A DNA stretch of 12,625 nucleotides from contig DVHA01000303.1 of the NCBI GenBank assembly GCA_018712425.1, forward strand, positions 1 to 12,625. Reading direction: 5' to 3'. The translations under genes and the position numbers were made by a program. Below, piece by piece: positions 1 to 6,713 of this stretch. The notes below the pieces were generated by a model that searched no databases, was not told the DNA's origin, and was given only the letters and a program-made list of their open reading frames with translations. The number at the start of each line of letters is the position of its first letter. Positions within the stretch are counted from its first letter, which is position 1. The DNA comes from Candidatus Faecivivens stercoravium. GTDB taxonomy: Bacteria; Bacillota; Clostridia; Oscillospirales; Ruminococcaceae.

Positions 1-290
1 GCCCGGAAGGAGTTTTCATCCGGCGTCGGGTGGCCGGCTTCCAGCATCCGAAGATTCCCGATGGGCGGGCCCAGATGGCCGTATTTGGTGATGACCACGC
101 CCTCCGCCAGCCCCGGGACCATCTCAGCGGCGGCCGCGGCCATCCGGTAGGCGGCTTTCCCGGCGGCGACGAGGTAGACTTTCCCGGGAAATACCCGCCC
201 GGACAAGGCCCGGCGGACCGCTTCGTCCGGCAGGACGGCCTGGATGGCCGACCGGAGGATGGTTTCGACGTCTTGCCGCATCGTCTGCAT
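1..290 (-). CDS. Glycerate 2-kinase (type 2, MOFRL family), N-terminal part only
   Basis: The first 96 codons of a gene that runs off the left edge of the window. The family phosphorylates D-glycerate to 2-phosphoglycerate with ATP in the cytoplasm. The visible part matches the N-terminal DUF4147 domain: AGKAAYRM at residues 43-50 with a conserved lysine, VVITKYGH at 65-72 and EAGHPTPDENS at 84-94, all hallmarks of this kinase family. The ATG at 290 is chosen because AAGGGGGAG lies just upstream; a second in-frame ATG three codons later is less well placed. It begins 14 bp after the stop of the acetyltransferase gene, so it is probably the third gene of that operon. The C-terminal MOFRL domain and completeness cannot be judged. 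The family call is firm, the exact substrate less so. Confidence 0.85.
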   Translation of the reverse strand, partial: MQTMRQDVETILRSAIQAVLPDEAVRRALSGRVFPGKVYLVAAGKAAYRMAAAAAEMVPGLAEGVVITKYGHLGPPIGNLRMLEAGHPTPDENSFR

Positions 291-304
291 CCTATCTCCC
301 CCTT

Positions 305-973
305 TCACGCCCGCTGTTCCAGCTTTTTCCGGATTTCCGCCCGCACCTTTTCCAGGTCCGGGTCGCAGAGCAGCGGCAGGAAACCGGCGAGGGCTTCCGG
401 ATCCAGGTCCCACCATTTAAACCGGAGGAGCAGCTGGATAAGGTCGTCGTCAAACCGTTTTTTAATGGGCCGGGCGGGGTTGCCGCCGGCGACCGTGTAT
501 GGTTCGACGTCCCGGGTGACGACCGAGTAGGCGGCGATCACCGCGCCGTCCCCGATTTTGACCCCGGGCATTATGACGCACTCCCGCCCCAGCCAGACGT
601 CGCTGCCGATTACGGTATCCCCTTTAAACGGCAGCTCGGACAGGTGGTCCGGCGTCCGTTCCTCCCAGAGGCCGCCGAAGACGTGGAAGGGGTAGGTGGT
701 GACGCTGTGCAGCCGGTGGTTGGCCGGGCCCATGATGAATTTTGTGCCGGAAGCGATTGAGCAGAATTTCCCAATGATCAGCCGGTCGCCGAATTCCGGA
801 TAGTTAAAGAGGACGTTCCGCTTTTCAAACCCGGCCGGGTCGTTTTCATCGTCGTAGTAGGTGTAGTCGCCGATCTGGATGTTGGGGGCGGTTACGGCGT
901 TTTTGATAAAGCAGCTGGTGCCGTAATCGTTGGGGAAAAGGGTATTGGGGTCAGGGATAAGGGGGTGTTTCAT
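305..973 (-). CDS. Vat/CatB-type xenobiotic acetyltransferase (hexapeptide repeat)
   Basis: A 222-residue left-handed beta-helix acyltransferase of the xenobiotic acetyltransferase group (streptogramin A acetyltransferases Vat, CatB chloramphenicol acetyltransferases). Seen: GDYTYYDD (35-42), LIIGKFCSIASG (65-76), ANHRLHS with the expected catalytic His86, TTYPFHVFGG (92-101), then hexapeptide repeats VIGSDVWLGRECVIMPGVKIGDGAVIAAYSVV broken only by family-typical loops, then AGGNPARPIKKRF and KWWDLDPEAL. Length agrees with the 205-220 residue family. Start ATG 973 has AGGAG about 11 nt upstream. It lies 43 bp after the CPBP protease gene and 14 bp before the glycerate kinase gene. The family transfers acetyl from acetyl-CoA to a hydroxyl of a small molecule. 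Whether this protein gives antibiotic resistance cannot be told from sequence; many chromosomal members have no known substrate. Confidence 0.9.
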   Translation of the reverse strand: MKHPLIPDPNTLFPNDYGTSCFIKNAVTAPNIQIGDYTYYDDENDPAGFEKRNVLFNYPEFGDRLIIGKFCSIASGTKFIMGPANHRLHSVTTYPFHVFGGLWEERTPDHLSELPFKGDTVIGSDVWLGRECVIMPGVKIGDGAVIAAYSVVTRDVEPYTVAGGNPARPIKKRFDDDLIQLLLRFKWWDLDPEALAGFLPLLCDPDLEKVRAEIRKKLEQRA

Positions 974-1016
974 GGCGTTTTTGTCTCCTGTTTGCAGCCT
1001 GGGCGGGTGTCCCGGA

Positions 1017-2339
1017 TTAATAGTAATAATAGCTCAGCCAGGTCATCAGCGTCGAATAGATAATCATCCCGATGTAGATCAGGATAAAGGTCACGCTGGG
1101 CCAGGCGGTGAAGGCCGCCCCCAGTTTGCCGGACAGCTTCATCGCCGGGTCCCGGTCCCGCATCAGCGGCAGGAACTGCCGCCCCCACAGCATCCAGAAG
1201 CAGGCGAAGATGAGGATAAAGACGGCAATCTGGGCGAGGGTGGCCATCCCCGCGGCGAAATCGCTTTCAAAGGGGATATAGCTGAGGACGGTCGAGAGGG
1301 TGTTGTTTAAAATGTGGCAGCAGATGGACGGGATCAGCGAACGGGTCTTTACCGCCAGCAGCGCCAGAAACATCCCGGTTAAAAGCGGGGTAAACAGCTG
1401 CACCAGGTTCATGTGGAAGAGCATGAACATCACCGAGGTAAAGATTACGGCGAAGGCGCTCCCGTGCCGCTGTAAGGCCCGCAGCATAAACCCACGGAAG
1501 ATCAGCTCCTCCAGCACCGGCCCCAGGACGCAGATGTAGAGGTTGCAGAGGATGGTGTCCAGAAGGGTATACCCGCCGGTTGAGAAGTCGGGGGAGTAAT
1601 AGGGGAAGCCGATTTCGTAGAGGAAGTTCAGCTCCACCATCGCGAAGATCTGCCCGATCATCGAGACCCCGATGCCGGCGAGCGACGCAAACGCCACCCA
1701 GAGGGCGAGTTTCCCGCCCGAAAGGGGGGCGCGCTCCGGTTCCCGGCAGCCGCCTTCCACCCCGGGTTCACGGGAAAGGACTTCCGGTTTTGCAAAAAAG
1801 TCTTTTAGCCGGAGTCCCGTCCGCGCCCGCAGGAAGAGGATGGCCGCCGCCTCCCCGACCACCACCGGCAGGTAGCTGGTCAAAAGGTCGTAAAGGCCGT
1901 AGGGGATGCCGAAATAGGTGTCCGGCGGGTAATCGGTAAAGCTCCAGGACGCCTGGGAAATATAGGCGCTGATCCCGAAGGAGACCGCGAAAGCGAAGAG
2001 GTATTCGACCAGGAAGAGGATTAACAGGGCCGGCAGCACCAGTTTGACCGTCCGCTTGATGGTCTGCCGGAGCTGTTTTTCGGGAGCGGGCGGCTGCATC
2101 CCCGGCGGCGGGTAGCCCGGCCCTCCACCCGGCCCGGCGTTCCAGCCGTATTCCCGGGGGTCGCGGGAAAAGCGGCCGCCGTCCCCGGGAGGGGGCTGCT
2201 GCCCCGTGCCATGGTTATAATACCGCCCGTCTTCGGGGTTATACTGGGGTTTCTGCCTGCCTGCCCAGCCGCCGGACCAGCGCCCGGCCTGGCCGGAAGT
2301 CTGCCCGTCCCCGGGCGGGGGGTATGGATCTCGGTTCAT
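1017..2339 (-). CDS. CPBP family intramembrane glutamic-type endopeptidase with Pro/Gly-rich N-terminal tail
   Basis: A 440-residue multi-pass membrane protein of the CPBP (CAAX protease and bacteriocin-processing, ABI) family. The signature motifs are all present in the second half: EELIFRG (E277, E278, R282), FMLFH (F305, H309) and HILNN (H342, N346), the residues that form the active site in Rce1-like proteases. Residues 1-88 are a low-complexity Pro/Gly/Gln/Tyr-rich segment, probably disordered and cytoplasmic; about eight hydrophobic segments follow from residue 98. The protein ends in four tyrosines. Start ATG 2339 has a near-perfect AAAGGAGG at 2347-2354. It heads the leftward operon from the promoter at 2396-2424. 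Family members process prenylated peptides or bacteriocins, or protect against them; the substrate here is unknown and no bacteriocin gene is seen nearby. Confidence 0.9.
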   Translation of the reverse strand: MNRDPYPPPGDGQTSGQAGRWSGGWAGRQKPQYNPEDGRYYNHGTGQQPPPGDGGRFSRDPREYGWNAGPGGGPGYPPPGMQPPAPEKQLRQTIKRTVKLVLPALLILFLVEYLFAFAVSFGISAYISQASWSFTDYPPDTYFGIPYGLYDLLTSYLPVVVGEAAAILFLRARTGLRLKDFFAKPEVLSREPGVEGGCREPERAPLSGGKLALWVAFASLAGIGVSMIGQIFAMVELNFLYEIGFPYYSPDFSTGGYTLLDTILCNLYICVLGPVLEELIFRGFMLRALQRHGSAFAVIFTSVMFMLFHMNLVQLFTPLLTGMFLALLAVKTRSLIPSICCHILNNTLSTVLSYIPFESDFAAGMATLAQIAVFILIFACFWMLWGRQFLPLMRDRDPAMKLSGKLGAAFTAWPSVTFILIYIGMIIYSTLMTWLSYYYY

Positions 2340-2395
2340 ACGGGTTCCTCCTTTGGATTGGCTTTGCTGCCGGGAAGCCGGCCGCGTATACTTTT

Positions 2396-2424
2396 ATTAT
2401 ACGGGAAAAGGGGCAGTTTTTCAA
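2396..2424 (-). promoter_or_regulatory. SigA-type promoter for the CPBP protease operon
   Basis: Read on the minus strand: -35 TTGAAA (2419-2424), exactly 17 bp, then -10 TATAAT (2396-2401). It lies about 55 bp upstream of the CPBP ATG and is back to back with the ECF promoter, whose -35 starts about 45 bp to the right. Confidence 0.75.
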
Positions 2425-2467
2425 TCCTGCGGCAGGTAAATTCTGCCGGACAGAGTGGATAAACGGC

Positions 2468-2496
2468 TTGCAATCCCCTTTTTTTTCGCGTATAAT
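2468..2496 (+). promoter_or_regulatory. SigA-type promoter for the ECF S-component gene
   Basis: -35 TTGCAA (2468-2473), 17 bp including a run of eight T, then a perfect -10 TATAAT (2491-2496). The predicted start near 2503 leaves a leader of about 125 nt before the ATG at 2628, long enough for RNA-based control. Confidence 0.75.
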
Positions 2497-2512
2497 AATC
2501 TTACTGAAAACT

Positions 2513-2605
2513 GCGCTGTATCCGGGAGAGCGCCGCCCTGCGGCGGCGGGCCCTCCGCAGAGCGGAACGGCAGCAGGCCCTTCGGCGCCGGAGGCCGGCG
2601 GGCTC
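2513..2605 (+). promoter_or_regulatory. GC-rich structured 5' leader of the ECF gene, no known class recognised
   Basis: Several perfect stems lie close together: CGCCGCC/GGCGGCG (2531-2537 with 2542-2548), GGGCC/GGCCC (2548-2552 with 2576-2580) enclosing TCCGC/GCGGA (2554-2558 with 2562-2566), and CGCCGG/CCGGCG (2586-2591 with 2595-2600). GCCC at 2577-2580 can instead pair with GGGC at 2600-2603, so two exclusive folds are possible just before the ribosome binding site at 2613-2618. I did not recognise TPP, THF, FMN, preQ1 or cobalamin core motifs. It could be an undescribed cis-regulatory RNA or simply a GC-rich palindromic repeat. Confidence 0.4.
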
Positions 2606-2627
2606 AGGAAAGAAAGGAAAACTGCAT

Positions 2628-3266
2628 ATGAACACAAAAGGGCACGGAAAGGTACTCTCCCTCGTCCAGCTGGCGCTCTTCACCGCCATCATCCTCGCTC
2701 TGGCATTTACCCCGGGACTCGGCTACATCCCGCTGGGCGTGACCCGGGCGACGACGATCCACCTGCCGGTCATCATCGGGTCGATCCTGCTGGGGCCGAA
2801 GAAAGGCGCGTTCTTAGGAGGGGTGTTCGGGCTGACGAGCCTCATCAACAACACCATTTCCCCCACTGTCACCTCCTTCACCTTCTCGCCGTTTTATTCC
2901 GGCGGGAACCTGTGGAGCCTGGTGATCTGCTTTGTCCCCCGGATCCTCATCGGGATCCTCCCCTGGCTGATTTATGAAGGGCTGAAACGGCTGGCCGGCC
3001 GGAAGGGGAAGGTCTCCATCCATCTGGACACCCTCTTTCTCGGGGCCGCCGGGCTTGTCACCTCAATCCTCCACACCGCGATGGTCATGGGGCTGACCTG
3101 GGCCTGCTTCGGGCGGGCTTACGCCGGGGCGAAAGAGGTGGCGTACGATGCCCTTTACCGGCTGATCCTGGGGGTTGTCGCGGTGAACGGGCTGCCGGAG
3201 GCGGCGGTCGCGGCGGTGGTGACGGCGCTGGTCTGCCGGGTGCTGCTGAAGGTGCTGAAACGGTAA
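2628..3266 (+). CDS. ECF transporter S component (possibly pantothenate-specific, PanT-like)
   Basis: A 212-residue integral membrane protein with about six hydrophobic helices, the substrate-binding subunit of an energy-coupling factor vitamin importer. Helix 1 carries ALFTA (16-20), the AxxxA-type patch by which S components dock on EcfT. The region from LGYIPLG (31-37) through ATTIHLPVIIGSILLGPKKG (41-60) and FGLTSLINNT (67-76) is the conserved block of the Pfam ECF_trnsprt (DUF3816-like) family. Start ATG 2628 has AAAGGA 9 nt upstream. No EcfA/EcfT genes are present, as is usual for group II systems that share one energizing module. The pantothenate assignment rests on general resemblance and on two coaX-like genes 2.6 kb away. 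Folate, another vitamin or a queuosine precursor cannot be excluded. Confidence 0.85.
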   Translation: MNTKGHGKVLSLVQLALFTAIILALAFTPGLGYIPLGVTRATTIHLPVIIGSILLGPKKGAFLGGVFGLTSLINNTISPTVTSFTFSPFYSGGNLWSLVICFVPRILIGILPWLIYEGLKRLAGRKGKVSIHLDTLFLGAAGLVTSILHTAMVMGLTWACFGRAYAGAKEVAYDALYRLILGVVAVNGLPEAAVAAVVTALVCRVLLKVLKR

Positions 3267-3451
3267 AGCCTTCCGTGGCCCGGAAAGCGGATTGTTCAGG
3301 GAAGCGTATGCGGGAAAGGCCCCCTTAAAGAATCCTTCGCTTTCCCTTATGCTGTACCGCCCCGGATTGAGAAGCCAAAACAGCAGAGACGGAAAAATGG
3401 CAAATGATCCGGATTCACCGCAAAAAAATCCTATCCGTTTGCTGAACCACA

Positions 3452-3460
3452 TGGTATAAT
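3452..3460 (+). promoter_or_regulatory. Extended -10 promoter for the beta-glucosidase gene
   Basis: TGGTATAAT (TG-N-TATAAT) with no convincing -35 at 17 bp. Predicted transcription start near 3467, about 46 nt before the ATG. The rest of the 246-bp gap after the ECF gene holds only an imperfect GGGAAAG...CTTTCCC dyad (about 3313-3355) without a T-run. Confidence 0.55.
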
Positions 3461-3474
3461 TCCGGTAAATTAAA

Positions 3475-3490
3475 ATCTGCAACGGCAGAT
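3475..3490 (+). promoter_or_regulatory. Perfect dyad in the bglX 5' untranslated region (candidate operator or hairpin)
   Basis: ATCTGC-AACG-GCAGAT, six-base arms around four bases, between the predicted transcription start and the ribosome binding site AAGGAGG (3496-3502). The location would suit a repressor operator or an RNA hairpin. No regulator gene is in the window. Confidence 0.35.
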
Positions 3491-3512
3491 ATGACAAGGA
3501 GGATAAAACCTT

Positions 3513-5660
3513 ATGACGGACAAAGAATTACGGGCCCTGCTTGCCGACATGACCCTTGAAGAGAAGCTGGGGGAGATGACCCAGCTTTCCCCCAATTTCT
3601 TCGGTGCGGAGGAGTCGGTTGACCTGACCGGCCCGATGCAGCAGATGAACTTAAAATCCGAAGACGTGCCGCTCCTTGGCAGCACCTTAAACGCCTTCGG
3701 CGCCGAAAACATCATCGAGATGCAGAAGCGCCACATGGAGCGCCAGCCCCACCATATCCCGATGCTCTTTATGGCCGACGTCATCCACGGCCTCAAGACC
3801 GTCTACCCGATCCCGCTGGCGATGGGCGGCAGCTTCGATACCGGCCTGATGGAGGAATCCGCCGCGATGGCCGCCAGGGAAGCCGCCGCGACCGGCGTCC
3901 AGCTGACCTTCTCGCCGATGTGCGACCTGGTGCGCGACCCCCGCTGGGGCCGTGTGATGGAGTCCCCCGGCGAGGACCCGCTGCTGATCGCCCGGATGAC
4001 CGAAGCGACCGTCAGGGGCTACCAGGGCGATGACCTGACCGCCCCCGACAAAATCGCCGCCTGCTTTAAGCATTTCGGCGGCTACGGCGGCTCGGAGGGC
4101 GGCCGGGACTACAACACCGTCGACATCTCCGACGGGATGCTCCGGGAGTTCTACCTGGACGGCTACAAAGCGGCGGTCGACGCCGGGGCCGCGATGGGCA
4201 TGACCTCTTTCAACACCATCGACCGGATCCCCGCGACCGGCTCCAAAAAGCTTTACCGCAAGATCCTCCGGGACGAGTGGGGCTTTGAAGGGGTCGCGAT
4301 CACCGACTTCGACGCGGTCAACGAGATGATCCCCCACGGCCTCGCCGCCGACGGCAAGGAAGCCGCAAAGTACGCGCTCGAAGCGGGCGTCGACATCGAG
4401 ATGATGTCCACCCACATCTTAAACTACGGCAAAGAGCTGGTCCGTTCGGGCGAAGTCGACGAAAAGCTGGTCGACGAGGCGGCCTGGCGGATCCTGAAGC
4501 TGAAAAACAAGCTCGGGCTCTTTGAGAACCCCTTTAAAGGCGCCGACCCCGAAAAGGAAAAGGAACTTTTCCAGTGCGACGTCCATATGGCCCTTGCCCG
4601 CAAGGCGGCGGCCCGCTGTGTCGTCCTCCTGAAGAACGAAGGGAACCTCCTCCCGCTGAAAAAGGGCGCGAAACTGGGCCTTGCAGGCCCCTTCGCCGAT
4701 TCGCTGAGCGTCCTCGGCGGCTGGTCGATCACCGCTTCCGCCGGCAACTCGACCCTGCTCCGGGGCCTCCAGCTCCACGGGGCCGAAGTCAAGACCGCGA
4801 TGACCGAAGAGCTCAAGCCGATGCAGATGGGCTTCTTCGACGTCTCCGACCAGACGGCCGAGCTGGACAGCCTCTCGGACTGCGACATCGTCGTCGCCGC
4901 CGTCGGCGAACACCCGGATGACACCGGCGAATCCGCCAGCCGGACGGTCCTCCGCCTCTCCCACAACCAGGAGAAGATGCTCGAAAAGCTCCATGACATG
5001 GGCAAAAAGGTCGTCGCCGTTCTCTTCAGCGGCCGCCCGCTGGAGATTAAGCCGGTGCTGCCCTTCTGCGACGCGGTGGTCCAGGCTTGGTTTTTGGGCA
5101 GCGAAGCCGGCGCCGCCATCGGCGACGTCCTCTTCGGCGACGTCAACCCCTCGGCCCGCCTGCCGATGAGCTTCCCCCAGACGGTCGGCCAGGTCCCGGT
5201 CTACTACAACCACATGAACACCGGCCGCCCGGTCGTCGGCAAGCCCCACCGGTTTGTCTCCTGCTACCTCGACTGCCCGAACGAGCCGCTCTACCCCTTC
5301 GGCTACGGCCTCTCCTATTCGGAATACGCCTACTCGAACCTGAAGGTCGAGAAAACCGAAGGCGGCCTGCCGCTGAAAGTCTCGGTTGACGTCGAGAACA
5401 CCTCGAAAGTCGCCGGCCGGGAGACCGTCCAGCTCTATATTCACGACGTCGCGGCCTCGGCCGTTCGTCCGGTCAAGGAGCTTAAGGACTTTGTCCAGAT
5501 CGACCTTGCCCCCGGCGAGAAGCAGACGGTTTCCTTTACCGTCACCACCGGGATGCTCTCCTTCTGGAACAACGAAGCCTTCGTCTTTGAACACGGCGAC
5601 TTTGAGATCATGGCCGGCCACAGCTCGGACGAGGTCCTGACCGCAAAGGTCACGCTGTAA
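3513..5660 (+). CDS. bglX: Cytoplasmic beta-glucosidase, glycoside hydrolase family 3
   Basis: A complete 715-residue GH3 enzyme, retaining mechanism, releasing beta-linked glucose (or a related sugar) from the non-reducing end of short oligosaccharides. The (beta/alpha)8 domain is about residues 1-340: DPRWGRVMESPGEDP (142-155), KHFGGYGGSEGGRDYNT (186-202) and nucleophile Asp265 in VAITDFDAVNEM. The alpha/beta sandwich domain is about 360-600, with the likely acid/base Glu473 in TGESASRTVL. A fibronectin III-like domain (about 620-715) closes the protein. E. coli BglX is periplasmic and longer; this protein begins directly at the catalytic domain with no signal peptide, so it should act on imported sugars. 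Start ATG 3513 follows AAGGAGG by 10 nt. No sugar transporter is adjacent. The family is certain; the preferred sugar (cellobiose, xylobiose, gentiobiose) is not. Confidence 0.95.
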   Translation: MTDKELRALLADMTLEEKLGEMTQLSPNFFGAEESVDLTGPMQQMNLKSEDVPLLGSTLNAFGAENIIEMQKRHMERQPHHIPMLFMADVIHGLKTVYPIPLAMGGSFDTGLMEESAAMAAREAAATGVQLTFSPMCDLVRDPRWGRVMESPGEDPLLIARMTEATVRGYQGDDLTAPDKIAACFKHFGGYGGSEGGRDYNTVDISDGMLREFYLDGYKAAVDAGAAMGMTSFNTIDRIPATGSKKLYRKILRDEWGFEGVAITDFDAVNEMIPHGLAADGKEAAKYALEAGVDIEMMSTHILNYGKELVRSGEVDEKLVDEAAWRILKLKNKLGLFENPFKGADPEKEKELFQCDVHMALARKAAARCVVLLKNEGNLLPLKKGAKLGLAGPFADSLSVLGGWSITASAGNSTLLRGLQLHGAEVKTAMTEELKPMQMGFFDVSDQTAELDSLSDCDIVVAAVGEHPDDTGESASRTVLRLSHNQEKMLEKLHDMGKKVVAVLFSGRPLEIKPVLPFCDAVVQAWFLGSEAGAAIGDVLFGDVNPSARLPMSFPQTVGQVPVYYNHMNTGRPVVGKPHRFVSCYLDCPNEPLYPFGYGLSYSEYAYSNLKVEKTEGGLPLKVSVDVENTSKVAGRETVQLYIHDVAASAVRPVKELKDFVQIDLAPGEKQTVSFTVTTGMLSFWNNEAFVFEHGDFEIMAGHSSDEVLTAKVTL

Positions 5661-5673
5661 CGAAGAAACCGCC

Positions 5674-5859
5674 ATGAAACGGGAAGGCCCATGGCCCGCT
5701 TTTGACCTGGTGATGGGCGTTCTGTGGACGGTTGTGGTTATCGTGCGCGTTTGGGAACGGGCCGGCCTGGCCGTCATCCTGCTCAACGGAATACTGGCCC
5801 TGTTTTTCTATATCAGGGCCGCCGTGCAGGCTTTTAAAAACCGCTGGACCCGCAAATAA
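5674..5859 (+). CDS. Small two-helix membrane protein of unknown function
   Basis: A 61-residue protein that I do not recognise. It starts 13 bp after the bglX stop and ends just before the terminator at 5866, so it would be the last cistron of the bglX transcript. Two hydrophobic stretches are visible, about residues 12-27 (VMGVLWTVVVIVRVW) and 31-52 (GLAVILLNGILALFFYIRAA), with a basic N-terminus and a basic C-terminus ending in RWTRK. No good ribosome binding site precedes the ATG (only purine-rich GAAGAAA), so translation may be coupled to bglX. The position between a stop codon and a terminator, and the clean hydrophobic pattern, argue that it is real. Confidence 0.6.
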   Translation: MKREGPWPAFDLVMGVLWTVVVIVRVWERAGLAVILLNGILALFFYIRAAVQAFKNRWTRK

Positions 5860-5865
5860 CTGAAA

Positions 5866-5905
5866 ACCGTCGCCGGGACACCTTACATGATGTCCCGGCG
5901 GCGGT
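5866..5905. terminator. Strong bidirectional intrinsic terminator between convergent bglX and coaX units
   Basis: A 15-bp stem (5866-5880 with 5891-5905, one G-T wobble) around a 10-nt loop. On the plus strand it is followed by CTTAGTTTTG and on the minus strand by TTTTCAGTTATTT, so it can stop transcripts arriving from both sides. It sits between the small membrane protein stop (5859) and the coaX-B stop (5916). Confidence 0.85.
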
Positions 5906-5915
5906 CTTAGTTTTG

Positions 5916-6713
5916 TCAGCTTTTTCCCGGATCCGGCCGTGTGTTTTTCTTCCAGATCAGCCACAGCCCATGCAGCGTCAGCTGCCGGTCAAAAATCACC
6001 GGATGATGGCAGAGGGCGGTAATCGCCTCCTCGGCGGCCCCGCCGGTGGCAATCACCGTCAGTTCCTCTTCCGGTTCCCCCATCTCCCCGGCGATCCGGC
6101 TGACCATTCCGTCCAGCATCCCGGCGGTGCCGTAAACCGCCCCCGATTGGAGGGCAGAGACGGTGCTGCGGCCGATGACCGTCTCGGGGCGCTCGAGGGC
6201 GACCCGGGGGAGCTGGGCGGTGCCGGAGGCCCCGGCGTCGAGGGCGATGCGGACGCCGGGGCTGATAAACCCACCGGTGTACTGGCCCTTCCGGTTGATG
6301 ACCGAGGCGGTGGTGGCGGCACCCATGTCGAAGATGACCATCGGCGGGGTATACCGGTCAAGGGCGGCGACCGCTCCCGCCACCAGGTTGGCCCCCAGCT
6401 GGGCCGGGTCGTCAATCCGGATGTTGAGCCCCGTCTTCACCCCGGGGCCGACCACCAGCGGCCTATGGCCGGTGACCTTTTCCAGCGCCCGGGTGACGGC
6501 GAAATCGGCCGGCGGGACAACCGAGGAGATAACCGCCCCTTCGATGCCGGCGGCAGAAACACCGTTTAACTCCAGCACCCGGTAGAAATCGACCGCGTAC
6601 TCGTCTTCGGTCTTCTGGACAAGGGTGGCGAAGCGGGAGGTGAAGTAGACCCCCCGGCTGCCGATGCAGCCGAGGGTGATATGGGCGTTTGAAATATCCG
6701 CGGCCAGGATCAT
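5916..6713 (-). CDS. Type III pantothenate kinase paralogue lacking catalytic residues (CoaX-B)
   Basis: A 265-residue protein that aligns with the neighbouring CoaX-A at about 43% identity by hand count, almost without gaps, so it comes from the type III pantothenate kinase (CoaX, ASKHA fold) family. Key positions differ: the phosphate-1 motif DAGNT (6-10) is DISNA here; the family GxDR motif with the catalytic base is GSDR (107-110) in CoaX-A but GANL here, so Asp109 is Asn and Arg110 is Leu; DMGT (129-132) is DMGA. Fold and dimer-type signatures remain (KTEDEYA 34-40, SVVPP 64-68, KTGL 93-96, GGFISPGVR 147-155, VIGRST 179-184, GTAGMLDG 195-202). Its ATG overlaps the stop of coaX-A in ATGA, with AAGGAGG 8 nt upstream, so the two are translationally coupled. 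Likely a non-catalytic subunit or regulator rather than an active kinase; a changed substrate is the alternative. Confidence 0.85.
   Translation of the reverse strand: MILAADISNAHITLGCIGSRGVYFTSRFATLVQKTEDEYAVDFYRVLELNGVSAAGIEGAVISSVVPPADFAVTRALEKVTGHRPLVVGPGVKTGLNIRIDDPAQLGANLVAGAVAALDRYTPPMVIFDMGAATTASVINRKGQYTGGFISPGVRIALDAGASGTAQLPRVALERPETVIGRSTVSALQSGAVYGTAGMLDGMVSRIAGEMGEPEEELTVIATGGAAEEAITALCHHPVIFDRQLTLHGLWLIWKKNTRPDPGKS

Noticed and set aside
2513..2605. Known riboswitch class (TPP, THF, FMN, preQ1) ahead of the ECF gene
   Set aside because: The conserved core sequences of these classes were not found by eye; it is kept only as an unclassified structured leader.
4419..5786. 455-codon and other long minus-strand frames opposite bglX
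   Set aside because: Stop-free antisense frames follow from GC-rich third positions; composition is Arg/Ala/Gly/Val-rich with no motifs, while the plus frame is a complete GH3 enzyme.
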